DNA of 64,000 bases from Arthrobacter sp. 31Y (GTDB lineage Bacteria > Actinomycetota > Actinomycetes > Actinomycetales > Micrococcaceae), in contig NZ_JAFW01000001.1 of assembly GCF_000526335.1 (NCBI RefSeq), positions 2,976,001 through 3,040,000 on the forward strand, read 5' to 3'. Made by a program: the position numbers and the translations under genes. The notes under the pieces are model-generated. The model worked only from the letters and a program-made list of their open reading frames with translations, was not told the DNA's origin and made no database searches. Positions 9,516 through 18,043 of this stretch are shown in pieces (positions within the stretch are counted from its first letter, which is position 1; each line of letters starts with the position of its first letter).

Positions 9516-10202
9516 GTGACTGACCTTCCCCCCAACACAGCCCTGCCCACGCCTGCCGAAACCACAGCAGAGGGCGAGGCAGAAGCGAAACCCGAGGTCG
9601 GCGTCGGGCCTTGGGAGGGCGAGTGGCCTGTGGGCGAGCACTGGGATCCGGACCTGTTGAGGGATGGTGACCGCCGCAACGTGGTGGACCAGTACCGGTA
9701 CTGGAAGCACGACGCGATCGTGGCGGACCTTGATTCAAAGCGCCACGACTTTCACATCGCAATTGAGAACTGGCAGCATGACCTCAACATTGGGACCGTG
9801 GTGCGGACCGCCAACGCCTTTCTCGCAAAAGAGGTCCACATTATTGGTCGACGCCGGTGGAACCGTCGCGGGGCCATGGTCACCGACCGCTATCAGCACG
9901 TCCGCCACCACCCCACTGTTGAGGACTTCGTTCAGTGGGCGGAGGGGGAGGGGCTTGCGGTGATCGGTATCGACATCTTCCCGGATTCCGTGCCGCTTGA
10001 AACCTACGACCTCCCCAAGAACTGCGTGCTGGTGTTCGGGCAGGAAGGCCCGGGCTTGACGCCCGAGGTTCACGATGCCGCCGTGGCCACGCTTTCCATT
10101 GAGCAGTTCGGCTCCACCCGGTCCATGAATGCGGCCTCAGCCGCGGCCATTGCCATGCATGCCTGGGTCCGCCGGCACGTGTTCCAGCAGCCCGTCAGCT
10201 AG
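9516..10202 (+). CDS. TrmH/SpoU family RNA 2'-O-methyltransferase
   Basis: A 228-residue SPOUT-class methyltransferase. The three family motifs are visible: N-I-G-T-V-V-R-T-A-N-A-F (motif 1, with the catalytic Arg), V-F-G-Q-E-G-P-G-L-T (motif 2) and S-T-R-S-M-N-A-A-S-A-A-A-I-A (motif 3), the last two forming the SAM-binding knot. It should 2'-O-methylate a tRNA or rRNA ribose, target unknown. The N-terminal ~40 residues are acidic and probably disordered. GTG 9516 has no spaced Shine-Dalgarno but lies 6 nt after TAAAGT (9504-9509), so translation is probably leaderless. Confidence 0.88.
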   Translation: MTDLPPNTALPTPAETTAEGEAEAKPEVGVGPWEGEWPVGEHWDPDLLRDGDRRNVVDQYRYWKHDAIVADLDSKRHDFHIAIENWQHDLNIGTVVRTANAFLAKEVHIIGRRRWNRRGAMVTDRYQHVRHHPTVEDFVQWAEGEGLAVIGIDIFPDSVPLETYDLPKNCVLVFGQEGPGLTPEVHDAAVATLSIEQFGSTRSMNAASAAAIAMHAWVRRHVFQQPVS

Positions 10203-10234
10203 CGAGCTTTCAGCAGGGGCCCGCGCCGATGCTT

Positions 10235-11320
10235 CTACCGATCTTTCAGGGTCGCTTTTCCATCGACGATGTGGATCTCACCTGAGGCCCTGGGTACTAC
10301 GAGCTCAACCTTTGGCTCCCATTTCGGGGAGTCGTCACGGCCGCTGTTGACCTCGTAGCTCACTGAAGCCTTGCCCGATTCATCCGACTGAATGATCCAA
10401 CTGTCCTCGCCACGAATGAGAGTGAAGGTGGGCTCCTTCTCGATGGTCCATTTCACGTTGCGGGTAGGGCGGTATTCGTAGAGCGCGAACCCGGAACAAC
10501 CACGACGGGTCGCTTCGGAGGCACTGTCCGGAGTGGAGGCAGTACATTCACTTCGTTTGTTCTCAAGAAGCGTCCGGGTCTCGTCCAGGAGCAGCTGGCT
10601 GGGTATCACTTTCAAACTTTCGGTGCTCTTGGATATCGTCCGGTCAATGCTGATCAGGGCTTTCTGCTCTTCTGCCGTTGCGTACTTGTCTCCCGATATG
10701 CCCAGGGTGTACTCGCCGGGGAAGGCCGGCATCAGCAGTTGGGAATCCCTCGCTCCGGTTCCGGCGTCAGGGGCGGCAACGTCGACGCCATTCACTGTGA
10801 ACGACTTCACGAGACGGCTGGAACTGAGCCGGATCTTCTGGAAGTTTTTGGACCCAACCTTCCATTCGCCCTCACGTGTCTTGGTCATCCTCAGAATGAT
10901 TTCCTGCTTTCGGCCGTTCTGGGTGACTTCGGCAGTGACAAAATCCGACCGTGCGTCCAGGATCCTGTAACCGTCAATGTGCTGTCCTGCATTTTTGTAC
11001 ACGTTGTTTTGGAGGAGAGCCTTTTCATTCTCGGGGACGCCGGGGTCGGATACGCTGAGGGCTTTCTCGCCGTCCCCGTCAATCAGCGCCTGGAAGTATG
11101 TTTTTGCAGTGCCGCTGATGTCTTGGGCCGGTGAGAACAACGGTAAAACCAGGAGAACCAGGCCGACGATGGCTGCTGTGAGGACTACCGCTGCGCCCGC
11201 TGCGATGGCAATGATCATGTTCCGCTTCCGCCGGGGTTGCCCTTCGGTGAAAGTACCGCCCTGTTGCGGCTGGGGTGGCGTTAGGCGGGGCTGATTATTC
11301 GCACTCGGGGGGATCTCCAT
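10235..11320 (-). CDS. Membrane-anchored extracytoplasmic protein, function unknown
   Basis: A 361-residue bitopic protein: a Pro/Gln-rich cytoplasmic tail ending in R-R-K-R-N, a membrane helix at about residues 35-60, then ~300 extracytoplasmic residues. The region just after the helix (S-G-T-A-K-T-Y-F-Q-A-L-I-D-G-D-G-E-K-A-L) resembles the NTF2-like DUF4878 repeats found in actinobacterial surface proteins; that is a weak resemblance. ATG 11320 is 6 nt from TATACT (read on the minus strand, 11327-11332), a near-perfect -10, so I prefer this leaderless start to the longer upstream frame. It shares architecture, but not visible sequence, with the protein at 8284-9459. Confidence 0.7.
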   Translation of the reverse strand: MEIPPSANNQPRLTPPQPQQGGTFTEGQPRRKRNMIIAIAAGAAVVLTAAIVGLVLLVLPLFSPAQDISGTAKTYFQALIDGDGEKALSVSDPGVPENEKALLQNNVYKNAGQHIDGYRILDARSDFVTAEVTQNGRKQEIILRMTKTREGEWKVGSKNFQKIRLSSSRLVKSFTVNGVDVAAPDAGTGARDSQLLMPAFPGEYTLGISGDKYATAEEQKALISIDRTISKSTESLKVIPSQLLLDETRTLLENKRSECTASTPDSASEATRRGCSGFALYEYRPTRNVKWTIEKEPTFTLIRGEDSWIIQSDESGKASVSYEVNSGRDDSPKWEPKVELVVPRASGEIHIVDGKATLKDR

Positions 11321-11507
11321 GCCGGCAGTATATCCACCGTTTCGACGAATTAGGGGTAGCTGGTGGAATGTGAACCCGGCGGAAGTGTTAAGAGCCCCAG
11401 TGACCGGAAACACGGCGACCCGGCGGATATCGCTAGGATGGGTGCTAGCCGTAAGCGGTCTACTCCAGGGTTACCAACCCACAGACGAATTCAGCATAGG
11501 AGTCACC

Positions 11508-12527
11508 ATGCCCATTGCAACCCCAGAGATTTACTCCGAGATGATCGACCGCGCGAAGGCTGGCGGTTTCGCTTTCCCCGCGGTCAACGTGACGTCGTCG
11601 CAGACTCTGAACGCTGCGATCCGCGGTTTCGCCGAGGCCGAATCCGATGGCATCATCCAGGTTTCCACCGGTGGCGCAGCGTACTGGTCCGGCGCTTCGG
11701 TCAAGGACATGGTGGCCGGTTCCCTCGGTTTCGCCGCGTTCGCCCGTGAAGTTGCGAAGAATTACAACGTCAACATTGCCCTGCACACGGACCACTGCCC
11801 GCAGGACAAGCTCGCGGACTTCGTCCTGCCGTTGCTGGCCGCGTCCGAGGAGGCCGTGAAGGCGGGTAAGGACCCGATCTTCAACTCGCACATGTGGGAC
11901 GGTTCGCACGAGACCCTGTCGGAGAACCTGCGGATCGGTCGTGAGCTGCTGGAGCGTGCTGCTGCTGCGAAGATCATCCTTGAGGTTGAAATCGGCACTG
12001 TTGGTGGGGAGGAAGACGGTGTTGAGAACGAAATCAACGAAAAGCTTTACACCACCACTGAGGATGCTCTGGCCACCATTGAGGCCTTGGGTGCGGGCGA
12101 GAATGGCCGCTATCTGACCGCTTTGACGTTCGGGAATGTGCATGGTGTGTACAAGCCGGGCAATGTGAAGCTCCGCCCGGAGCTACTCAAGCAGATCCAG
12201 GCTGAGGTTGGTGCGAAGATCGGCAAGGAGAACCCGTTTGACCTGGTCTTCCACGGCGGTTCGGGCTCCACCGAGCAGGAGATTGCTGACGCTGTTTCCT
12301 ATGGTGTGATCAAGATGAACATTGATACCGACACCCAGTACGCCTTCACACGCCCGGTGGCCGGGCACATGCTCGCCAACTACGACGGCGTGTTGAAGAT
12401 CGACGGCGAAATGGGCAACAAGAAGACCTATGATCCCCGCGTTTGGGGTGCTTCGGCCGAAGCCGGCATGGCCGCGCGCATCGTCGAAGCCGCCCAGCAG
12501 CTCGGATCGGTCGGCAAGACCTTCTAA
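11508..12527 (+). CDS. fbaA: Fructose-bisphosphate aldolase, class II
   Basis: A 339-residue class II aldolase that splits fructose 1,6-bisphosphate in glycolysis and runs in reverse in gluconeogenesis. Zinc-binding His residues are in H-T-D-H-C and later G-N-V-H-G and F-H-G-G-S-G-S, and the metal-adjacent L-E-V-E-I-G-T-V-G-G-E-E-D-G segment is typical of the FbaA subtype. ATG 11508 has AGGAG at 11498-11502; an upstream in-frame extension from 11319 overlaps a divergent gene and is rejected. TAGGAT at 11434-11439 is a plausible -10. The next gene overlaps its stop by one base. Confidence 0.96.
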   Translation: MPIATPEIYSEMIDRAKAGGFAFPAVNVTSSQTLNAAIRGFAEAESDGIIQVSTGGAAYWSGASVKDMVAGSLGFAAFAREVAKNYNVNIALHTDHCPQDKLADFVLPLLAASEEAVKAGKDPIFNSHMWDGSHETLSENLRIGRELLERAAAAKIILEVEIGTVGGEEDGVENEINEKLYTTTEDALATIEALGAGENGRYLTALTFGNVHGVYKPGNVKLRPELLKQIQAEVGAKIGKENPFDLVFHGGSGSTEQEIADAVSYGVIKMNIDTDTQYAFTRPVAGHMLANYDGVLKIDGEMGNKKTYDPRVWGASAEAGMAARIVEAAQQLGSVGKTF

Positions 12528-12949
12528 TGTCTGACGAATTCCGGAAGAACCTGATGGGGCCGGAGCCTACGCTCCTGCCCGCCGAAAACGAGATCTACCA
12601 GCACTTGGCTCTCGGCAAGGAAGCGCTGGATCTCGTGGAGAAGAACCCCACGTCGTCTCTCCTGTGGGCCATCCTCGCTGAGGAAGCCTGGGCCGAAGGC
12701 CGGACCATCGAGTCCTACGCCTACGCCCGGGTGGGCTACCACCGCGGCCTGGATTCCCTCCGCCGCAACGGCTGGCGCGGCGTCGGACCAATCCCGTGGG
12801 AGCACGAGCCCAACCAGGGTTTCCTGCGTGCGCTCTTCGCGCTGGGCCGGGCGGCATCGGCAATCGGCGAGGCTGAGGAGCCGGAGCGGATCGAGAAGTT
12901 CCTGAACGACTCGGACCCCAAGGCCAAGGCAGCGCTCGAAGCCCGCTAG
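12527..12949 (+). CDS. DUF3151 family protein
   Basis: A 140-residue soluble protein of the actinobacterial DUF3151 family, recognisable by P-T-L-L-P, W-A-I-L-A-E-E-A-W and Y-A-Y-A-R-V-G-Y-H-R-G-L-D-S-L-R. The helical pattern with paired Ala/Trp resembles a TPR-like fold. Its function is not known. The start shares its A with the fbaA stop (TAATG), which indicates translational coupling to aldolase, a constant association in related genomes. A strong hairpin at 12963-13004 ends the operon. Confidence 0.88.
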   Translation: MSDEFRKNLMGPEPTLLPAENEIYQHLALGKEALDLVEKNPTSSLLWAILAEEAWAEGRTIESYAYARVGYHRGLDSLRRNGWRGVGPIPWEHEPNQGFLRALFALGRAASAIGEAEEPERIEKFLNDSDPKAKAALEAR

Positions 12950-12962
12950 GAACCAAACAGAC

Positions 12963-13004
12963 AACGACGGCGGCCCTCACCAAAAGGTGAGGGCCGCCGT
13001 CGTT
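12963..13004. terminator. Bidirectional intrinsic terminator
   Basis: A perfect 19-bp stem (arms 12963-12981 and 12986-13004) with an AAAA loop lies between two convergent genes. The arms contain the core GACGGCGG / CCGCCGTC that recurs in three other terminators of this window. The flanking A-rich and TTTG sequence would serve either direction. Confidence 0.85.
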
Positions 13005-13017
13005 TGCTTGTTGGTAA

Positions 13018-13650
13018 TTAGGCCTTGCGGGGAATGCCCGTGCGGGCCATGGCCTCGGCGTAGGCGCCGTGGATGGCGTCCAAGTATTCCTGCTGGCGGG
13101 CCGGGGTTCCAGCGAAGGAGCGGCCACCGAGCGAGCGGACCTTGAAGGTCTTGAAGCCGCGGCGCGCAATGCTGGCCGGTGCGGCCTTCATGAGCTGATC
13201 GGCGAGGCGGTGTGCCTCGTTGCCGTGTGCCACCAAGGCGGAGGTGCGCGGAAGGAGCTGCAGAAGGCGCAGGAGCGGCTTGAGGCCCTCGGTGATGTTG
13301 GCAGGCGTCAACTTGCCCGGTTCCTCGGAAGGTTCAATCCACGGGTACGCGTTCCAGGGCATCATGAGCTCGGGACGCAGGCCCAGCTGCCACTGCATGC
13401 CCAGCATGCGGGTGGTGGCTTCTTCGTCGCCCGGGTTGATGAAACCCTCGCCGGTGTTGGTGCGCTGATTGGAGAAAAGGCTGACGATTCGGCAGTCATC
13501 CATGCTGTGCGCGGGGTCGATGTAGAGGACCTCGCTGCCCGGCTTCTGCACCTTGATGGAGTCGCACAGCTCGTTGACCTCGGCGATGTGCGGTTCGTAA
13601 CGGCGGTTCCAGAGGATTTCTTCGGGTGATTCAGTCGCCAGTTCTTGCAT
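13018..13650 (-). CDS. Uracil-DNA glycosylase-like protein
   Basis: A 210-residue soluble protein. The spacing of F-I-N-P-G-D-E-E-A-T-T-R, then M-M-P-W-N-A-Y-P-W, then L-V-A-H-G-N-E-A-H is reminiscent of the uracil-DNA glycosylase superfamily (motif A G-x-x-P-G, an aromatic pocket, and a late His loop), but the canonical G-Q-D-P-Y-H and H-P-S-P motifs are absent, so glycosylase activity is uncertain. It converges on the fbaA operon. No good ribosome-binding site precedes ATG 13650; AGGAG is ~13 nt away. Confidence 0.7.
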   Translation of the reverse strand: MQELATESPEEILWNRRYEPHIAEVNELCDSIKVQKPGSEVLYIDPAHSMDDCRIVSLFSNQRTNTGEGFINPGDEEATTRMLGMQWQLGLRPELMMPWNAYPWIEPSEEPGKLTPANITEGLKPLLRLLQLLPRTSALVAHGNEAHRLADQLMKAAPASIARRGFKTFKVRSLGGRSFAGTPARQQEYLDAIHGAYAEAMARTGIPRKA

Positions 13651-14037
13651 CAGGGGTTAGGTCTCCTAGGTGTTACAGCGCACCGTTCCGAGGTGCCGCG
13701 GGCATGCCGCAGCCGAACCTCAAAGGGTGCTGTTGGGGGCTAACTAACCTTACCGGACTATGGGGGTGAACGGGGCCCTCGTCGGCGCGCCCTTTAAATG
13801 CGACGCGGCGTGTTGCCGGCAAATGTGATGGACATCCATGTCCCTCGCTACTCGCTTGCCGGGGCTCGCCAGGTCCAGGGTGACGCAGTATTGTCGCAGC
13901 TCAGGAGCCTTAGTGTTGACTTTGCGTCCGGCGAGTGATGTGTTGAACCCAACGGCTTTTGGGGGAAGCCAGCTTGGCACCCCCATACCTAGGACCCGAT
14001 CCGGGGCCGCAGCTTAAAAACTACCGTGGGGGTAAAA
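13651..14037. other. Intergenic region between divergent genes
   Basis: About 390 bases with no gene I can support. It holds a hairpin-capable stretch at about 13690-13721 (GAGGT/ACCTC and GCGG/CCGC arms) near the glycosylase-like gene and presumably the promoter for the 14038 operon. A minus-strand open frame covers 13750-13986 but has no ribosome-binding site or recognisable domain. Confidence 0.6.
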
Positions 14038-14652
14038 GTGGTTGCTACACAAGAAACGTCAGCTGGGACAACACCGCAGGGCAACGCACCAAAGGTCCGC
14101 GCGATCCTGGCCGGTGGCCTGGTGCTCGGAGTGGGGGCCGCGATCACACTGGCGGCGTGGAACAGTTCCGAATTCGGGCAAGGCACCTTCACCGCCGGCT
14201 CCTTCAATCTGCAGGGCAGCACTAACGGCACTACGTTCACCGAAAACCCGTTGGACTCGCCCGCCACCCTCGGTTTCACCACCAACCCAGCCAACCTTGC
14301 CCCGGGGGATGTCGTCAGCGCCCCGTTCGCCGTCCGTTTGGATGCGTCCTCCAGCAACGATGCCACCGTTTTGGTGTCAACCTCCGGTTCAACGGGTGCG
14401 CTAACCGGCCTGACCTACGAACTGACGCAGACCTCCGGCTTCGGTTGCGGTGAGGCCGTCACCGAAACGCTGGTGGCCAGCGGACAGGCATTGGGTTCGA
14501 CGCCGGCAAATGTCACCTTCGCGTTGAGCCAGGGGGCCGGGGCGGATCCCGGTGCGGCTGTAAATCTTTGCTTCACGGTGACGGCCGGATCGACGCTTCC
14601 ACAAGCCCAGACCGGCAGTACCACCTGGGAATTTGCGGCCACTTCGGAGTAG
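14038..14652 (+). CDS. Exported protein with SipW-type signal peptide (substrate 1)
   Basis: A 204-residue small exported protein. Its N-terminus carries the alternate signal peptide used with SipW-type peptidases: a hydrophobic stretch L-A-G-G-L-V-L-G-V-G-A-A-I-T followed by L-A-A-W-N-S-S-E and then G-T-F-T-A-G-S-F. The mature part is Thr/Ser/Ala-rich with a beta-rich pattern and two Cys (F-G-C-G, N-L-C-F) that could pair, ending in T-W-E-F-A-A-T-S-E. It is probably a surface or matrix component, like TasA/camelysin-type proteins, but its role is not known. GTG 14038 has GGGGG five bases upstream; GTG 14026 is an alternative. The next gene starts 3 nt after its stop. Confidence 0.78.
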   Translation: MVATQETSAGTTPQGNAPKVRAILAGGLVLGVGAAITLAAWNSSEFGQGTFTAGSFNLQGSTNGTTFTENPLDSPATLGFTTNPANLAPGDVVSAPFAVRLDASSSNDATVLVSTSGSTGALTGLTYELTQTSGFGCGEAVTETLVASGQALGSTPANVTFALSQGAGADPGAAVNLCFTVTAGSTLPQAQTGSTTWEFAATSE

Positions 14653-14655
14653 CCC

Positions 14656-15315
14656 GTGGGCCGACGACGAGCTGCAAAACACCATGGTGCGACGTTGCTC
14701 CGGCTGCGGGCTGCCCTGGCCGGGGCCTTGGTGCTGGGAGTGGGGAGTTCGGTAACCCTCGCTGCGTGGACTGACAGTGATCAGGCAACGGGCTCCTTTG
14801 GCGCGAGTGTCTTTGCCACGGAATCCACAGCGGCCAAGCCCTACGTAGCCAGCGGGCCTTGGGCAGCCAATGACACCGCGCCCGGCGCCAGCTTGTTATT
14901 CCAAGCAACGGCGATGAGCCCCGGGACTGTCTTTTACGCGCCCTTCGCGATCAGGACCACGGAAAAGTCCGTTGAGGGGACGGTGGCCTTGGGGATTCCT
15001 GCGGTGACCAGCAGCGGCACCGGCATAGCCGACCTTGGCGCGGCACTGCGATACCGCGTGGTGCGGTCTGCAAGTTGCGATGCCGCTGCGTTCGGCGGCA
15101 CGCCCGCATTTGTGGTGGGCAGCGACGGAGGAAAGCCCCTCACGCAAGGCCAAGCGGCCGGCGTCGTGAATCCCCTGGCTGCGGCGACTGCCAATCAACC
15201 TGGGCTTCCGACGCAGTTCTGCTTTGAAGTGAGCCTGCCCGCCGGAGCGAGCACTGCACTGCAGGGTCAGACTGCCACCGTCACCTGGCCGTTCACGGCC
15301 ACCTCCACCGCATGA
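14656..15315 (+). CDS. Exported protein with SipW-type signal peptide (substrate 2)
   Basis: A 219-residue paralogue of the preceding protein. The signal is nearly identical in plan: L-A-G-A-L-V-L-G-V-G-S-S-V-T, then L-A-A-W-T-D-S-D and G-S-F-G-A-S-V-F. The mature part again has two Cys (S-A-S-C-D, Q-F-C-F-E) and ends T-W-P-F-T-A-T-S-T-A, matching the T-W-E-F-A-A-T-S end of substrate 1. The pair therefore arose by duplication. GTG 14656 has GGAG at 14645-14648. Its stop overlaps the peptidase start by 4 nt (ATGA), so peptidase and substrates are translationally coupled. Confidence 0.78.
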   Translation: MGRRRAAKHHGATLLRLRAALAGALVLGVGSSVTLAAWTDSDQATGSFGASVFATESTAAKPYVASGPWAANDTAPGASLLFQATAMSPGTVFYAPFAIRTTEKSVEGTVALGIPAVTSSGTGIADLGAALRYRVVRSASCDAAAFGGTPAFVVGSDGGKPLTQGQAAGVVNPLAAATANQPGLPTQFCFEVSLPAGASTALQGQTATVTWPFTATSTA

Positions 15316-16364
15316 GAAGCCGTGGAGCCAAGCTGCGGAACGCGCTGCTGAACATCGCTGCGGCCGGGGGAGCGGCCTGCATTATTGCCGTGCTCTGCGC
15401 TCTGCTGTTCAACATCACCTTGATCATGTTCAAGACCGGCTCCATGGCCCCGGCCATACCGGCGGGATCTTTGGCCGTGGTGCGGGCGATCCCGGCGTCG
15501 GATGTGAGCGTGGGCGATGTGGTCACCGTGGACCGTCCCGGGAAACTGCCCATCACGCACAGGGTACAAACGGTGCAGCCTGGCGAGGGTGCAACGCGGA
15601 TCATCACCATGAAAGGTGATGCGAACGCCCAGGATGATCCCGAGCCCTATGTGGTGGACCAAGTGCGCGTGGTGCTCTGGTCCGCTCCGGGCTTGGCGTA
15701 CCCGCTGGCGGCGACGGCCACTCCCTTGGCTCTGGGCGCCACTACCGCAGCGGTGTCCGCGTTGGTGACGTGGGTGTTGTGGCCGCGGCGGGTCAAGGAC
15801 CATGGACGCCGGCGGGCAGCGGGCAGCCACAAAAAAGGAGGCCAGGAAAAGAAAGCCACCGCGGGGGCAGCCCTGCTCCTGGTGCCGGCGTTCCTCATTC
15901 CGCTCTCCGGGACAACGGGCCAAACGGAAGCTTCCTGGCAGCGGAGCAACCCGGCGCCAGCGTACCTTGGGGCACTGACTGTCCCGGCCCCGGTGCTGAA
16001 CGGTCCATGCTCGTACAACCCAGGTGTTCTTGGGCTGGGTGCCTACGTGCGGATCCGGTGGCTCCCACCCAGTACTTACAGCCTGACTGATGCCGAGGTG
16101 CAGGCGTCCACCAGTGGGCTGGGCTCGGCGCTCGCACCCTTGACGGGTTTCAGCTTCAGCGGCAGCAATACCACCGGGAACGCCCTCACCGGCTACGTCA
16201 CGGATGTGCCCACCAACCTGTTGGGCGGGTTGCTGGGGCTGGGCACGGAGCTGCAGTTAGCGATCGTGGTCAAGCGGTACACCTGGACCTCGCAGGCCGC
16301 ATCCGTTGCCAGCAACGCAGGCTTGGTGGCTGGTTTGGGCGGTACCTGCCGGAATCTGACGTAA
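15312..16364 (+). CDS. SipW-type signal peptidase I fused to a substrate-like C-terminal domain
   Basis: A 350-residue membrane protease. Residues 15-39 are the first membrane helix; the ER/SipW-type catalytic set follows: Ser44 in G-S-M-A-P, His83 in P-I-T-H-R-V (where classic signal peptidases have Lys) and Asp103 in M-K-G-D-A-N. Residues ~126-157 form a second helix, 158-182 a basic cytoplasmic linker, and 183-199 a third hydrophobic stretch leading into T-E-A-S-W-Q-R-S and an extracytoplasmic domain of ~150 residues with Cys233 and Cys346. That junction looks like the signal region of the two upstream substrates (hydrophobic run, then A-x-W, then a G-A motif). It should cleave the SipW-type exported proteins. 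Usual SipW enzymes are ~190 residues, so the C-terminal half is an addition. Confidence 0.85.
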   Translation: MRSRGAKLRNALLNIAAAGGAACIIAVLCALLFNITLIMFKTGSMAPAIPAGSLAVVRAIPASDVSVGDVVTVDRPGKLPITHRVQTVQPGEGATRIITMKGDANAQDDPEPYVVDQVRVVLWSAPGLAYPLAATATPLALGATTAAVSALVTWVLWPRRVKDHGRRRAAGSHKKGGQEKKATAGAALLLVPAFLIPLSGTTGQTEASWQRSNPAPAYLGALTVPAPVLNGPCSYNPGVLGLGAYVRIRWLPPSTYSLTDAEVQASTSGLGSALAPLTGFSFSGSNTTGNALTGYVTDVPTNLLGGLLGLGTELQLAIVVKRYTWTSQAASVASNAGLVAGLGGTCRNLT

Positions 16365-16428
16365 CAACGTAGTCCAAGGAGCGCGGCAGCCACGAACCAA
16401 ACTTCACCGAACCGCCGTCGTACAGTCC

Positions 16429-16533
16429 TTGACACAAAGTATTCCAGTGCAATCGGCTAAACTTGGCTGGTAAGAGCCCCGAACTCTTGCGCTGGTCACC
16501 GCCCGCGGTGAACTGCACCGGTTATGTCGGGGC
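16429..16533 (+). promoter_or_regulatory. purA promoter region and structured leader
   Basis: TTGACA occurs at 16429-16434 and a good -10, TAAACT, at 16458-16463; their spacing is 23 nt, so the -35 may not be used. The RNA made from here would have a ~130-nt leader with a hairpin AAGAG/CTCTT (16472-16488), an inner hairpin TCACCG/CGGTGA (16496-16511) and a loop CCCCGA (16477-16482) complementary to TCGGGG at 16527-16532. The last pairing would form a pseudoknot with the first hairpin. I cannot match this to a named RNA family. Confidence 0.45.
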
Positions 16534-16602
16534 ATTCTCATGTACGGCGCCTGACCCTGGTGATCCATCCGGAGCGGGCCCGAAAGAATGGGGGAGGATC
16601 CC

Positions 16603-17892
16603 ATGCCCGCTATCGTGATCGTCGGAGCCCAGTGGGGCGACGAAGGCAAAGGCAAAGCAACCGATCTGCTCGGTGGCCGCGTTGACTACGTGGTCAAGCC
16701 CAACGGCGGTAACAACGCCGGGCACACCGTGGTTGTTGGCGGTGAGAAGTATGAGCTGAAGCTCCTTCCCGCGGGCATCCTGAGCCCCAACGCAATCCCT
16801 ATTATCGGTAATGGCTGCGTGGTGAACCTGGAGGCGCTCTTCCAGGAGATCGACGGCCTTGAGGCCCGCGGTGCGGACACGTCCCGCCTGCGTGTTTCGG
16901 CCAACGCCCACCTGGTTGCGCCCTACCACCAGGTGCTGGACAAGGTGACCGAACGCTTCCTCGGCAGCCGCGCAATCGGCACCACCGGCCGCGGCATCGG
17001 CCCGGCGTACATGGATAAAGTGGCCCGCCTGGGTATCCGCGTCCAGGACGTTTTTGACGAGTCCATCCTCCGCCAGAAGGTGGAAGGCTCGCTGCGCCAG
17101 AAGAACGAGCTGCTGGTCAAGGTCTACAACCGCCGCGACATTGTGGTGGACGAGATCGTGGAGTACTTCCTGTCCTTCGCCGAGCGCCTGCGCCCGTTGG
17201 TCATTGACAGCACACTTGTCCTCAACAACGCCCTGGATGAGGGCAAGGTGGTGCTCATGGAGGGTGGCCAGGCAACGTTCCTGGACGTTGACCACGGCAC
17301 CTACCCGTTCGTCACCTCGTCCAACCCCACAGCTGGCGGCGCATCCGTGGGCTCGGGTATTGGTCCCACCCGCATTTCACGCTCGATCGGCATCATCAAG
17401 GCCTACACCACCCGTGTTGGCGCCGGACCGTTCCCCACGGAACTTTTCGACGACATGGGTGTCTACCTGCAGAAGACCGGCGGCGAGTTCGGTGTGAACA
17501 CCGGCCGTCCCCGTCGCTGCGGTTGGTACGACGCCGTCCTGGCCCGCCACGCTGCCCGCGTGAACGGCTTCACGGACTACTTCGTCACCAAGCTGGACGT
17601 TCTCACGGGCATCGAACAGATCCCGGTCTGTGTTGCCTATGACGTTGACGGCGTGCGGCACGACGAAATGCCCATGACGCAGACCGAGTTCCACCACGCA
17701 GTGCCCGTCTTCGAGTACTTTGACGGCTGGACCGAGGACATCACCGGCGCCCGCACCCTGGAAGACCTCCCGGAGAACGCCCGCAACTACGTGCTGGCAC
17801 TGGAGAAGCTCTCCGGTACGCGCTTCTCCGCCATCGGAGTAGGCCCGGACCGCGACCAAACCATTGTTGTTCACGATCTGATCAACGACTAA
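16603..17892 (+). CDS. purA: Adenylosuccinate synthase
   Basis: A 429-residue GTP-dependent ligase that joins IMP and aspartate to form adenylosuccinate, the first step from IMP to AMP. The nucleotide-binding start [16 protein letters not shown] is at residues 3-18 with the catalytic Asp in G-D-E, and N-N-A-G-H-T and G-T-T-G-R-G-I-G-P follow in order. Length is normal. ATG 16603 has GGGGGAGG at correct spacing; the in-frame GTG/ATG further upstream is not needed. It is monocistronic: a long hairpin follows at 17911-17962. Confidence 0.97.
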   Translation: MPAIVIVGAQWGDEGKGKATDLLGGRVDYVVKPNGGNNAGHTVVVGGEKYELKLLPAGILSPNAIPIIGNGCVVNLEALFQEIDGLEARGADTSRLRVSANAHLVAPYHQVLDKVTERFLGSRAIGTTGRGIGPAYMDKVARLGIRVQDVFDESILRQKVEGSLRQKNELLVKVYNRRDIVVDEIVEYFLSFAERLRPLVIDSTLVLNNALDEGKVVLMEGGQATFLDVDHGTYPFVTSSNPTAGGASVGSGIGPTRISRSIGIIKAYTTRVGAGPFPTELFDDMGVYLQKTGGEFGVNTGRPRRCGWYDAVLARHAARVNGFTDYFVTKLDVLTGIEQIPVCVAYDVDGVRHDEMPMTQTEFHHAVPVFEYFDGWTEDITGARTLEDLPENARNYVLALEKLSGTRFSAIGVGPDRDQTIVVHDLIND

Positions 17893-17910
17893 CGTCCATC
17901 AAGTTCACGA

Positions 17911-17962
17911 CGACGGCGGGTCACCTTGGTTCCTCACGGAACCACCGGGTGGCCCGCCGTCG
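17911..17962 (+). terminator. Terminator downstream of purA
   Basis: A two-part hairpin: outer arms C-GACGGCGGG and CCCGCCGTC-G (17911-17920 and 17953-17962), inner perfect arms TGGTTCC (17927-17933) and GGAACCA (17938-17944). The layout closely matches the hairpin at 45099-45154. Confidence 0.75.
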
Positions 17963-18043
17963 CGGTTTCAGGGACTAATTTTCCACCTTGCCGGGTTACG
18001 CGATGGAGAACGCAACCAGTGATGACGACGTGAAGGCGAGTAC

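Noticed and set aside
13750..13986. A 78-codon minus-strand frame, containing ACGCAAAG that recalls the GEMM-I c-di-GMP riboswitch
   Set aside because: No recognisable protein family, and the other conserved GEMM blocks and paired stems are not found around the ACGCAAAG.
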